From positions 21,484 through 85,483 of the forward strand of contig JASANC010004495.1 of NCBI GenBank assembly GCA_030248135.1: a stretch of 64,000 nucleotides of DNA. The letters run 5' to 3'. Under the pieces are notes generated by a model that made no database searches, was not told where the DNA came from, and worked only from the letters and a program-made list of their open reading frames with translations. Each line of letters opens with the position of its first letter. The first letter of the stretch is position 1. The position numbers and the translations under genes were made by a program. Of this stretch, positions 23,593-34,696 are shown one piece after another. The stretch comes from Theristus sp. LFF4_11. Its lineage: Eukaryota; Nematoda; Chromadorea; Monhysterida; Xyalidae.

Positions 23593-24178
23593 TTGGGGGC
23601 GGAGATTTCGTGTTCGTGTTCACGGTAGAAAGTGCTACCTATGTGATTGACGTTATCACTTCTGTCAGTGTTGCTGAAAGCATCGGGATCCAGCATGCCA
23701 CAGATTCGTACGACTGAGAAGAATATTCATAAGTCTATGTTGTTTGCCCCAAAACGCGTGAGATATTGCGAACGCCGCTATATCCTGCCAGTTTGATTTT
23801 CAGCAAAACGCTCAGAACTGATTGCAATCAAAATATTTGAAAAAAACGTAGTACTTTGCGCCATGAACACGATTTCTGTGCTTTGTCACGCCACAACAAT
23901 CTTTTGATTTCCCCCATATCGAAGCTACTCAGTTGTATGTTAGTAATCACACTGGTTTTATATGCTGGAACTTTTGGAGTGACAAACATGCTGATACTGA
24001 TCGTAAAGATTCAATATCAAAAATGTTGAGAGATGGGATAAATATTTTTAGACTAGAAAAACCAGAACCAAAAAAACAAGGCAAATTGCACACGTTCTGC
24101 AGATCACCAAAAAAGTGAAAGGAAACGGATTTTCAAAGCTCGAAAAAGTGGCAACTTTTCACAACATTAGACATTTGC
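23593..24178. other. Convergent intergenic region between the GPCR and the rhomboid gene
   Basis: The two genes face each other here, so this stretch should hold both 3' UTRs. I see no AATAAA in a convincing position and no repeat. Confidence 0.4.
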
Positions 24179-26897
24179 TCAGTTTGGATTTGGATACAGA
24201 TTCCAGCCATAGCCATTTTGTTGCGGGTATGGCGGCGCGGACGGTTGCTGCTGGTGCCGCGAGTGTGCCGCAAAATTGCCTGCGAATTTCAGAAACGGTT
24301 GGTGTGCGTAGGTTGCACTAAAGTGACTGTTTCGTAAATCACCTGATCAGAGGTGAAAATCTGAAAGAATGAATAACAATCGAAACACTCAAGTGGACAC
24401 AACGTTTAAGAGCAGACAATGATTGGTTGAACATGTCAGCGAGAGATCCGCAATCATAAACGAGCCTGCCTGCGCCTGCAAACTCAGCCAACCAGCAAGT
24501 TGCATAGTATCACAATCCTGTTGTTAAACTGGAAAAAAACCAAAGAAAATCATACCATTATCGCGAACACTGTTCTGCATGGCCCGTCTCAACTGTTCCT
24601 CCTCCGTCATGCCACCAGTATAGGCGTAGTAGTAAGACCTGTCATGATTATTGCCATATGCGTGCGCGTCCGTTGGTCGACTCCGATAACCGGACGTTCT
24701 TAGCGACTGCGAATGCCGCGGCCAACCGGATGTGTCTCCAGTGCTGCCGTCGTTTGGGCCAGCTGAAATTGACAGCGCAGACTGGCGCAGTGACGTTGGC
24801 CAGAGTGCAACGCAAGTTGGCACTTCAATTCTTAATCCTCGCGCACAAGGAATTCGCTGATTGGTTACATTGTTTTTCAGAACCCGTCAGCAATATCGAT
24901 CTTTTGTCGCCTTTTACTGAACAAGCTTCATTACACAACCAATGAAAGCATCAGATTCAATCCGACGGTAAATGAATTATTGTCGAAACGCACCATCGCC
25001 GTGTCGACGTGTGTCGCCGACAAACGAGTCCAGCAGCCAGCGCAACGGTCCGTGCACGTAGGCGATGCCAACGAGTATGCCAGAGAGATGGCCGATGAAG
25101 GACGCCTGTGGCACCATCAATTGAATGAGGCCGAGTTCAGCCCAAGCGGCCCAACGCGACGGCACCGGCAAAACGCCCAGCAGCGAATGCGACCGCTCAC
25201 GCTCGTAGTGATGCGTGAGCACTTTCAACGCGAATAATACACCTGGAAATATGCGTGCATCCACTTGTTTGTTCATTCTCTGCTGATTAAGTGACAAAAG
25301 ATTCAGTAACACATGCGCTTCATCCGTTGGTTCGTTTTATTTGTTTAAACTTCAGTTTTTGCTGTTTGGATTTGATGGTCAACTGCAGTGTTGTTGGACA
25401 GATGAAGAAATTGTAAACGCAATCGAACTGCATTTGAACAAACATACTGTACGTTTGTAAGCGATGTCTTGTATGCAAACGAAACGAATTCTACAAAATG
25501 TCCATCAACTCCAAATTAACTTCGGTTTTTCGAAATCGTTGGGGGATGCGGCCGGGGTGTCTCAAATAAAAAAAATGAAAAAAAGACGGACCTGAAAATC
25601 CAACAGCGCATTGGTGCATCAAGTTGAAGTCCAAATCAAGCCACTCGTCAACGATGACGCTGATCGCCACCGCCAGCAAATTCGTGAGCAATGTGAACAC
25701 GCAGACAAGAGATGCAAAATAGACACTGCCGAAACGGCGTTCCAGCCGATAGCCCTGAAACGTTCATATAACCACCGAAACTCAAAATCAGATAAACGCC
25801 TCAACAATTTACCTGATTTTCAACAGAGCGCATATGTAACACACTAACACACTATCCTCTTTGAAAATCAGGCAACCAATTGGTTGACTAATTCCAAATA
25901 AGATGCACGCATTTTTATTAGAAGTTCCAATTTGGAACAGTTTTTTTATAAAAAATGAAATTAAATTTATCTAAGTTCTCAATTCAAATTCTGAATAAAA
26001 CACAGCTGCGTTTGCACAAACAAGACTCCAACTTTGCGATGAAAAAAAGAAATTTTACCTTCCACATTAGCGACACCATGTTGAAATACAGATGCATGTC
26101 AGAAGCGTGCATGAACGTTGGTGCCACTAGCCGCCGCCATTCTTGGCCATACCACACACGACTCGCTTGCACGCAGTATTTGCCTGAAAATTGTGCAAAA
26201 ACCTCAAATATAACTCAAAAAATCAATACCAGAGAAGTACAAAACATCTTTGGTGACAGACAACGTAATTGTGCTGCACGTACCAAAACTTAAAACCTCT
26301 GTTTGATGTGGGGAGGGATAGAAAAAAAACCGGTTTTTTTCCGTGCCATCCCCAGTTTATTGATGTAAATTTTTTTTTTAATTTAATATACGCGCGCCGG
26401 TTCCGGAAACCCGAAGGTACCAAACTCCGGCGGAGACGGGCAGCCCCGAGCCCAATTTTACCCTCGGCTCAGGAGGGAATAGACCATTAGATGTTCGTTG
26501 GTCACTCTAATTTTCCACGAGTATGTCTTGTCCACAGCGTTGTTCGAACCCGGTACCTACAGAACTGTAGGCCGAAGTTCTACCGCTACGCCACGGACGC
26601 GACGAACAAATTACAAATGCGACAATGGTTTTTGGACTTCTCTTCCCCTCTCCTAAAAATCCACTCTCATCTCAAACCATCTCGTGTCCTCCAGAACAAG
26701 TCAAAAAGAGAAACCACCTTACGTGTGCCATAATGTGGATCGAGATCTGGGACAAACCCCAAGTAGACTGCTGCCATCGATCCAATTAACGTCAGCGTTA
26801 TCGGTGGAATTTTCTCGAAGCCAAACATTGCCATTTGATAAAGCAGCAGCAAAACGCCAAATTCCCGTGCACCACCACGGCCGAATTGTCGTGCCAT
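24179..26897 (-). CDS. RHBDD1: RHBDD1/RHBDL4-type intramembrane rhomboid protease
   Basis: Six exons on the minus strand: 26723-26897, 26059-26183, 25592-25754, 24994-25242, 24556-24762 and 24179-24279; about 339 residues. The start codon opens MARQFGRGG followed by a hydrophobic helix. The core contains WRRLVAPTFMHASDMHLYFN, then a catalytic GFSG (Ser about 154, split over exons 3-4) and FIGHLSGILVG (His about 206), which form the Ser-His dyad. The 52-residue spacing suits the family. The C-terminal tail carries EEEQLRRAMQNSV, a ubiquitin-interacting motif as in RHBDL4, and ends in a Pro/Gln-rich stretch. RHBDL4 works in the ER membrane, cleaving ubiquitinated membrane proteins in ER-associated degradation; I infer the same role here. 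Intron 1 contains an antisense SINE. Confidence 0.9.
26390..26605 (-). mobile_element. tRNA-derived SINE family B (rhomboid intron 1)
   Basis: On the minus strand, an A box (TGGCGTAGCGGTAGAA, about 26578-26593) is followed by a B box (GGTTCGAAC), as in a tRNA head. The body contains CCGGAGTTTGGTACCTTCGG near 26411-26430. Related body fragments without the head lie at 39890-40020 and 40655-40710. Confidence 0.72.
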
Positions 26898-27634
26898 TGA
26901 AAATTTTTACTTCTTGTTATTATCACTCTTCTGCCGCGCTGCGGGTAGGGATTAGGTTAGGGTTGTTGTTAAACAAAAATCAAATTTTTTAGTGATAAAA
27001 AAACAAAAATGCCGATTTTTTTAATTCGAAAAATTTTGGTACTCCTTAATAATATAGGTCCGCTCAAATTTTATCGCAGCGCGCTGATTGATGGCTCAAA
27101 TGAAAGCCCTCGTTCTGCTGAGTAATCCTGTGAGAAATTTTCGATTGAGTGAGTCTGTGGTGAGCGTGTACAGTGCACTGAATGACTGTATTTATGTGCC
27201 TGATGGATATTTATGATGGATACCGTTCACATGATCGCATGAAACAGTCATACGTCTGAAGGTGGTGCCCACGGATTACGGTAGCGGTAGTTTTGGGTCT
27301 TGCCACGAAGTTGCTGAAAACCTCTTTGTTTCTTGTGAATAACAGTCGAAACCTTTTAAAACGCATGCAGCATTTTAACAGAATATGTCAAAAACCGGAT
27401 TTCAAGGGTTACGGTAACTATGCTGTTGGTCTCGACACGATTTTTCAAAAACGTCCTTCAGTGCCAGGAAAAGCTGCTGGAATGATCGATACCGTTTACA
27501 TGATTACATGTAACAGTTATTATGTCAAACGTTTGGTCCCACGGGTTACGAACACGTCTGTGATTCGGGCCCGAAACGTGTTCGATTCCATAATTTTCTC
27601 TCGCTGATCTACATGCTATTTTGTGCTGTTCCAG
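26898..27634. repeat. Repeat-bearing intergenic stretch
   Basis: At 26945-27000 lies TTAGGGTTGTTGTTAAACAA followed by sequence like one end of the hAT MITE family seen at 29252. Between 27200 and 27560 there are two diverged direct copies of a motif (GATACCGTTCACATGAT / GATACCGTTTACATGAT) about 270 bases apart. Its TCTCGACACGAT word recurs in the MULE-like element near 30870. No gene is recognised. Confidence 0.45.
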
Positions 27635-27828
27635 GTTCACCGTCTGTAGAATTTCGACAAAAGACTGTTGCTGGCTTCAATTTCGATCATTTTCACAACG
27701 ACATAATGGGACGTTCGCACAAACACGCTGGCTCGAATGATAAACGACGTTTTGCAACCGCTAAGCGACAACGGGTTGAAACTCCACAAGACGACGACAA
27801 TGACAGTTGTATCACCGATGAAGAACAG
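27635..27828 (+). CDS. Orphan coding exon candidate
   Basis: An open stretch bounded by TTCCAG before it and GTGTGT after it, read in phase 1 to 0, encoding about 64 residues that include FDHFHNDIMGRSHKHAG and an acidic end. The composition looks protein-like and basic, then acidic. I could not join it to a start or a stop exon; the next sequence is the transposon nest. It may be a remnant of a gene broken by insertions, or chance. Confidence 0.25.
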
Positions 27829-27944
27829 GTGTGTTGATCGGTAAATTGTTACTGTTTTTCTGTTTTGTTTTTTATTGTCTGTGCTTTGTTTAAACCAAGG
27901 ACAACTTTATCCAGCTGTTGCATGGTTCCTTTCTTCAATTGGGG

Positions 27945-28882
27945 GGGGGGGCGACCGGGTCGACAGGGGTTGCCGACTTAGCTACAGCAAACAGGAATTT
28001 TTGAACACAGTCAAATTTTGGTAATTTTCTAAAGAGGAACAACTAAGAACGGTTCAATATTCAAGTACACGTCGAAAATTGTCCTGTTTTACTGTTGAAA
28101 ACAGTACCGTGGGCGGGGGGGGGTGGGGGGGTACACCCCCCCCGAGCACCCGAGACCGGCGGGTGGGGGGGGGGGTGGGGGGGCACCGTGCCACCCCCCC
28201 TAAACCCGGGCACCCCCCATCGGACCCCCCCCCCCGCGAAAATTTGGCCGACACCCCCCCCCCCCCCACCCCCCACGAAATTTTTTGGGGGGGGGACCCC
28301 CCCCCCCCCCAAAAAAATTTTCTGCACACCCTAATTTTTTTTCGAAAATCATGATTTTTTGTCTATAAAGTCTATAATATAAGCTGAATATATGATAACT
28401 TGACCATCTTCATTGTAATTTCAAAGATTTTGCAGCTAAATTTAGCGTTTTTCCTTTAAAATTTAAGCGAAAAAATTTCATGGGGGGGGGTGGGGGGGTG
28501 GACCCCCCCCACAGAAAATTTTGAAAAAATGCCCCCCCCCCCCATGGGACCCCCCTGGGGGGGGTTCCCCGTTACCATAGGTTGGACCCCCCCTCACTTT
28601 TTGGTCGGCACCCCCCCCCCCCCACGGTACCATACCCCCCCCCTCGAAAATTTTTTTGGGCCCACGGTACTGGTTGAAAATGCAATTTTCCCTCTATGAA
28701 ATGGACATAATTTCAATAAAACACGATTTTCGCTCTTATAGTTTTCCGGATCGTTCTGAAAATAGTCTAGATGAACTCAGCTCGACGAGACGCTTCGAAC
28801 AAACCTAACTTGTAAAAAAAATTAAAAAATTTTTTTTTTTTTAATTTAAAAAAAATCCGGATTTTTTTTTCCCCTAACCCTA
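27945..28882. mobile_element. hAT-like element F, left part of the nest
   Basis: Its right end reads CCCCTAACCCTA followed by GGTACACC, the same kind of terminus as element E (32283-33320), to which its arms are inverted copies. It is split by element G at 28102-28672. The left terminus is not clear: homology with E stops in a G run at about 27945. Confidence 0.6.
28102..28672. mobile_element. G/C-run hAT-like MITE G
   Basis: Termini CAGTACCGTGGGC and GCCCACGGTACTG are perfect inverted repeats, flanked by the 8-bp duplication GTTGAAAA (28094-28101 and 28673-28680). The uninterrupted target (TTTTCAAC, 32485-32492) is visible in the inverted copy inside element E. The body is long C and G runs around an AT-rich core containing GATTTTGCAGC. 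Confidence 0.9.
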
Positions 28883-28890
28883 GGTACACC

Positions 28891-29243
28891 CCCCCAGAGC
28901 ACCAGAGACCGTCGGGTGGGGGGGGGGGTGGGGGGGCACCGTGCCACCCCCCCTAAAACCGGGCACCCCCCCCCCCCCCCCATCGGACCCCCCCCCTCGA
29001 AAATTTGGCCGACACCCCCCCCACACCCCCCATGAAAATTTGTCTGGCGGAGACCCCCCCCCAAAATTTTCCGTACACCCTAAAATTTTTTTCGAAAACC
29101 ATGATTTTTTGTTTATAAAGTCCATAATATAAGCTGAATATATGATAACTTGACCATCTTCATTGTAATTTCAACGATTTTGCAGCAAAATTTAGCGTTT
29201 TTCTTTCAAAATTTAAGCGAAAAATTATCATGGGGGGGTGGGG
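28891..29243. mobile_element. G/C-run hAT-like MITE, left part of an interrupted copy
   Basis: Same internal layout as element G: a C-run block with CCAGAGCACCAGAGACCG, then the AT-rich core with TATAATATAAGCTGAATATA. Its left side is interrupted by element F (duplication GGTACACC at 28883-28890) and its right side by the hAT MITE at 29252. It resumes after 29980 and again after 31949. Confidence 0.7.
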
Positions 29244-29251
29244 GGTGGACC

Positions 29252-29972
29252 TAGGGTTGTTAAACAAAAATGAAATTTTTTTTTTAAGAAAAAGTGATTA
29301 AAAAAAAACAAAAAATGCCGATTTAAATAAAAAAAATTCGAAAAATTTTCTTCTAATATGCTCTGAAAACCTCAATTTTGGCACAATTTTTCGAAAGTTC
29401 AACAAAAATTTTCTTTGATTATACCTCGTAAAACCTTTAGCAGTCGATTTTGGGCCGTTTTACCGACTGATTTTAGGCTTCGACAACATCTGCGATGAAG
29501 TTTTTGAGCGTCCCAAAGCTTAGCCTACCATTTCCGATGCAGATAAGGTGACGATTCGCCTCGCAGAGCGTCCGATTGTGCTCGCTGCTCCGTTTGCAAG
29601 CGCTACGTTGTCTGGTTGCTGCTTCGTGTCGTGTCGTCGCGACACCATCAGAAGAATTGATCGAATTTCAAGGCGGTATGTTTGTCTTCACTTTAGCATT
29701 AGCTTAGCTGGGGACAATTAGTGACGTTTTGGAGGTCAAAACACAAGAAGAGGCATGGTGACGGTTTGGAAAAGGGGTAATTGAGGTCACCAAAACAAAA
29801 TCTGCAAAGTTCCGCCATACGGGAGTCATTCGGGAGGCGCTTGCATATCATATGTGGTTCTTCGGACTCCCTGATTGATTTAGCACAACTTTGATTTTTG
29901 AAATTTAAAAAAAAAAAAAATTTTTTAAAACAAAAACAAAAATGACGATTTTTGTTTTTTTTAACAACCCTA
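29252..29972. mobile_element. hAT-like MITE, TAGGGTTGT family, copy A
   Basis: Ends TAGGGTTGTTAAAC and TTAACAACCCTA; 721 bases. The 8-bp target duplication GGTGGACC is exact (29244-29251 and 29973-29980). Copy B (33898-34631) is inverted relative to it and closely similar. Confidence 0.92.
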
Positions 29973-30024
29973 GGTGGACCCCCCCCACAGAAAATTTTGA
30001 AAATATGCACCCCCCCCATGGGAC

Positions 30025-31941
30025 CAGTACCGAAGACGAGGGGGGTGGGGGGGTACACCCCCCCAGAGCACCCGAGACCTCCGCGTGGGGGGGTGGGGGG
30101 GTCACGCGACACCCACCCCCCAAAACCTGACACTGGACCATCCACACCCCCCCCTCGAAATTTGCTGGACACCCCACCCACCCCCCCTACATGGACCTAA
30201 GTAACAGTGACACTGACACCCCCCAAAAATTTTCTCGGACCACCCAAAAATCATGAATTTTTGCTCAAAAATCATGACTTTTTGTCCTTAAAGTCCATAA
30301 TATAAGCTAAATATATGGTAACTTGACATTCTTCATTGTAATTTCAAAGATTTTGGGCCCTTGACAAAACTACGGACCGTATACGGAGGTTATACGGCGC
30401 ACGCTTAACAAAACTACGGACCGTATACGGAGGTGCGCGCAGCGAAAAATGGCGCCAATTTTACATTCTCAGCACACGCTGCCTGCGCGTGCTTAACAAA
30501 ACTACGGACATTATACGGAGGTTTTCAAAAACGATTGGAAATGTTCAGATATGGTTGGGAATCGATTATACAATCAATCCTGAACAATTTTGGGCGCCAA
30601 ATTCAAATTTTTTCTTTTAGGCGGGAATTCAAAAAACACTCAAAACAGTTGAAAAACAATGGGAAATGATCAAAGTTTGTTGAATATGAATCAAAACAAT
30701 CAATCTAAGCAATTTGGTCGCCAATTTTTTGAATGGCGGGAAATTTAAAATTCAAATTTCTAAAAGATAAAAGACGACTGAAAATAACTTTGTTTGTTGA
30801 ACATCGAAAAAATTGGTTAATGTGCTGACTGCCTGAACAAAGACTGCGGTACCATTATTTTTATTCGGTCTCGACACGATCTTCATGAAAATGCTTCTAA
30901 TCGTCGGTAGCATGTACCAAAATATTTTCAAAAGCCATGCAGTATGATGAACAGAATGTTGAAATTACGACAGTGTTGCTGAAAACAATCACCTATATGC
31001 GTGCAGTCGCAGTGCCACAGGTTTTGTTAAGTCCGTTAAATGTCCGTAGTTTTGTTAATTGTGCTCCGTAAAACCTCCGTAAAATGTCCCTACTTTTGTG
31101 TCAAGGACCAAAGTGAAAATGATCAATTTAGTTTTTGAATTTTTTCTTTCCTGTGTTATACTGGATATGAAGGAGGAGTACCGGAACTGCAGATGCAGCT
31201 CGCCACTTTTAACAATGATGCTTGACAAGAAACAATGATTTGTCTAAATTGGAGAAACTTTGCATTCTAGTGCCTAGAGGTGGGGAGGGTGGGACGGTAT
31301 TCTCAAAAAGCCTATCTTAAATTTCCCGCCATTCAAAAAATTGCTTAGATTGATTGTTTTGATTCATATTCAACAAACTTTGATCATTTCCCATTGTTTT
31401 TCAACTGTTTTGAGTGTTTTTTGAATTTCCGCCTAAAAAAATTTGAATTTGGCGCCCAAAATTGTTCAGGATTGATTGTATAATCGATTCCCAACCATAT
31501 CTGAACATTTCCAATCGTTTTTGAAAACCTCCGTATAATGTCCGTAGTTTTGTTAAGCACGCGCAGGCAGCGTGTGCTGAGAATGTAAAATTGGCGCCAT
31601 TTTTCGCTGCGCGCACCTCCGTATACGGTCCGTAGTTTTGTTAAGCGTGCGCCGTATAACCTCCGTATACGGTCCGTAGTTTTGTCAAGGGCCAAGATTT
31701 TGCAGCAAAATTTAGCGTTTTTCCTTCAAAATTTAAGCGAAAAAATCTCATGGGTGGGGTGGGGGGTGTGCACCCCCCCCAGAAATTTTTCTACAATCGT
31801 GCACCCCCCCCCCCCATGGCCCACGCCTGGGGGGGGTGTCACTGTACCATGACTGACACCCCCCCACTGAAAAATTTTCGGCACCCCCCCCACGTGACGA
31901 CACCCCCCCCCCTCGAAAATTTGCTTTCGCCTTCGGTACTG
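30025..31941. mobile_element. G/C-run hAT-like MITE H, carrying a nested MULE-like element
   Basis: Ends CAGTACCGAAG and CTTCGGTACTG (the left and right starts share CAGTACCGAAG/CAGTACCGAAGG). The exact 8-bp duplication CATGGGAC is at 30017-30024 and 31942-31949. Removing the nested 30356-31693 element leaves about 580 bases, matching element G in size and core. Confidence 0.9.
30356..31693. mobile_element. MULE-like foldback element
   Basis: Long inverted arms of about 400 bases start GGCCCTTGACAAAACTACGG on both strands. The exact 9-bp duplication AAGATTTTG is at 30347-30355 and 31694-31702. The same locus without the insertion is seen at 28424-28432 in a paralogous element. A 9-bp duplication with long arms is typical of Mutator-like elements. 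The arms contain repeats of GTATACGGAGGT. No transposase is seen. Confidence 0.9.
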
Positions 31942-31949
31942 CATGGGAC

Positions 31950-32196
31950 CCCCATGGGGGGGGGGTCCCACGTTACCATAGGTTGGACCCCCCCCCCGCA
32001 CTTTTTGGTCGGCACCCCCCCCCACGGCACCATACCCCCCCCTTCGAAAATTGTTTTGGGCCCACGGTGGGGGTGAGGGGGTGTCTAGCAAATTGCGAGG
32101 GGGGGGGGGTGTGGATGGTCCAGTGTCAGGTTTTGGGGGGTGGGTATCGCGTGACCCCCCCCCCCCCCCCCCCCCTCGTCTTCGGTACTGTCCTAC
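31950..32196. repeat. Remaining C/G-run fragments between elements H and E
   Basis: The right part of a G-type MITE (C runs with TTGGACCCC and TTTTGGGCCCACGGT) is followed by an inverted fragment of an H-type left end, finishing in CTTCGGTACTG. Confidence 0.6.
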
Positions 32197-32282
32197 AGTA
32201 GCGAAAGTGCGGGGGGGGGTGGGGGGTCCACCCCCCCCCCTCAGCCGAAAATCCTGCCCGTGCACGGGCAGATACCCGTGTA

Positions 32283-33320
32283 TAGGGTTAGGGGAAAAAA
32301 ATCCGGATTTTTTTTTAAATTAAAAAAAAATTAAAAAAAAAATTTTTTTTTACAAGTTAGGTTTGTTCGAAGCGTCTCGTCGAGCTGAGTTCATCTAGAC
32401 TATTTTCAGAACGATCCGGAAAACTATAAGAGCGAAAATCGTGTTTTATTGAAATTATGTCCATTTCATAGAGGGAAAGTTGCATTTTCAACAGTAAAAC
32501 AGGACAATTTTCGACGTGTACTTGAATATTGAACCGTTCTTAGTTGTTCCTCTTTAGAAAATTACCAAAATTTGACTGTGTTCAAAAATTCCTGTTTGCT
32601 GTAGCTAAGTCGGCAACCCCTGTCGACCCGGTCGCCCCCCCCCCCAAGACACTAACTTTCAGGTTCAACCAGCTATGCTATCTGCCACATGGCGAGAGCC
32701 CACTCTTCAAATCATCGTATCGAAAACACGTACCATGATTTCGCGATCACGTTGCGGGCAACTGACAGACGCAAGTTTAACACGTTAGTTTAGCTCAGCA
32801 CGCAAGTTTTAACATGTGGCCATGTTATCGGGTATCTGAAAAACGGTCGTGTGATGTGGTATTAACCAACATCCCCGCTCCAATTGTTTAACAATATATC
32901 GCACAACTCCATTGTAGACCTATAACGTACGCCAATCAACAAGATATCATGTTCATCTCATGGCCTACCGACTGAAAAAACATGTTCTAAGTTGCAAGAA
33001 AACGATTTCTGAAACGATATTTCAATTCAGTTAAGTCATTTCAACGCTAAAAATTGACTCTAGAAGTCATCCAAATCGAAAAACATGGAGTACGTCGGTC
33101 AAAATGACCAAATAATGACATGTACCTAAGCACACAAAGAAGTTGGGAAGAAAATTTGGTTTGAACTTTCAAAAAATTATGCCATAAATCGAATTTTCAG
33201 AGCAAAGTAGAAGAAAAATTTTTCAAATTTTTTTTTTAAGTTTGAAAAAAAAATTCCAAATTTAAAAAAAAACGAAAAAAAAATAAATAAAAAATTTTTT
33301 TTTCAAAGCCCCTAACCCTA
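32283..33320. mobile_element. hAT-like element E
   Basis: Ends TAGGGTTAGGGG and CCCCTAACCCTA; exact 8-bp duplication CCCGTGTA at 32275-32282 and 33321-33328; 1038 bases. The first 360 bases are an inverted copy of element F without its nested insertion. A 41-codon frame starting at 32663 after a TTTCAG has no recognised product. Confidence 0.88.
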
Positions 33321-33440
33321 CCCGTGTACCCCCCCCCCTCCCCCCCTTTACCTCGACTCGACACGGGTACTAGACCCCCCCCATAGTTGTTCTTGGGGGG
33401 GCCGGCCCGCCGCCCCCCCCCCCAAAAAATTTTCGAATCT

Positions 33441-33897
33441 ATCTCTATCAAACAGGTTTTTTCGGCTCAGCTATTATCTATCTAAAAAATTTTCTCAGCC
33501 AGCTATCTATCTAAAAATTTTTGTCTTCGAGGACATAAAATGAGTCAATTTTTGAGCAAAATTGACCATTTTTGCTCGTAATTCTTGAAAATTTCGCTAA
33601 TTTTAGGTAAAATACGCGCTTATACTTGATTTTTAGTGTATTTTTAGCATTATTTTGCTGTTTTTATAGCTTTTTATTGTTTTAGCTATCTATCTATCAA
33701 ATTTCAAAATTTTGACCGCCCCCCCCCCCCAAAGTCACATGGCCCCCCCGCGGCCGCGGCCCCCCCAAAATTTTCCAGCTATCTATCTGTCTAGAAAATT
33801 TGCTCCAGCTATCTATATCGGCCCCCCCAACCCCTCGGCTCTGGAACAACTATGGACTCCCCCCCACCCCCCTCCGCGAGAAAACACGGGATCGCAC
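33441..33897 (+). repeat. Direct duplication, first copy
   Basis: About 455 bases starting ATCTCTATCAAACAGG, containing several AGCTATCTATC words and C runs and ending GGGATCGCAC. A near-identical copy in the same orientation is at 34697-35148. Confidence 0.85.
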
Positions 33898-34631
33898 TAG
33901 GGTTGTTAAAAAAAACAAAAATCGTCATTTTTGTTTTTTTTTTAAAAAAAAAATTTTTTTTTTAAAAAAAAATTTCAAAAATCAAAGTTGTGCTAAATCA
34001 ATCAGGGAGTCCGAAGAACCACATATGATATGCAAGCGCCTCCCGAATGACTCCCGTATGGCGGAACTTTGCAGATTTTGTTTTGGTGACCTCAATTACC
34101 CCTTTTCCAAACCGTCACCATGCCTCTTCTTGTGTTTTGACCTCCAAAACGTCACTAATTGTCCCCAGCTAAGCTAATGCTAAAGTGAAGACAAACATAC
34201 CGCCTTGAAATTCGATCAATTCTTCTGATGGTGTCGCGACGACACGACACGAAGCAGCAACCAGACAACGTAGCGCTTGCAAACGGAGCAGCGAGCACAA
34301 TCGGACGCTCTGCGAGGCGAATCGTCACCTTATCTGCATCGGAAATGGTAGGCTAAGCTTTGGGACGCTCAAAAACTTCATCGCAGATGTTGTCGAAGCC
34401 TAAAATCAGTCGGTAAAACGGCCCAAAATCGACTGCTAAAGGTTTTACGAGGTATAATCAAAGAAAATTTTTGTTGAACTTTCGAAAAATTGTGCCAAAA
34501 TTGAGGTTTTCAGAGCATATTAGAGGAAAATTTTTCGAATTTTTTTTTTAAAAAAAAAAATCGGCATTTTTGTTTTTTTTTAATCACTTTTTTTTAAAAA
34601 AAAAGATTTTGATTTTTGTTTTACAACCCTA
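33898..34631. mobile_element. hAT-like MITE, TAGGGTTGT family, copy B
   Basis: Ends TAGGGTTGTTAAA and TTTACAACCCTA; exact 8-bp duplication GATCGCAC at 33890-33897 and 34632-34639. The unoccupied target is preserved at 35141-35148 in the second copy of the flanking duplication. Confidence 0.93.
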
Positions 34632-34696
34632 GATCGCACCCCCCCCACGGTACCATACCCCCCCCCTCGAAATTTTTTTTTGGGCCCACGGTACTG

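Noticed and set aside
26541..26595. A tRNA gene on the minus strand
   Set aside because: It has A and B boxes but does not fold into a normal cloverleaf with an acceptor stem, and it continues into a repeated body; it is a SINE head.
28054..32323. Many Pro/Gly-rich open frames on both strands
   Set aside because: They are translations of C and G runs in transposon bodies; frames are open in several phases at once and share no domain.
32663..32788. A 41-codon terminal exon after TTTCAG that could continue the exon at 27635
   Set aside because: It lies inside element E, between that element's exact target duplications, and its product is not recognisable.
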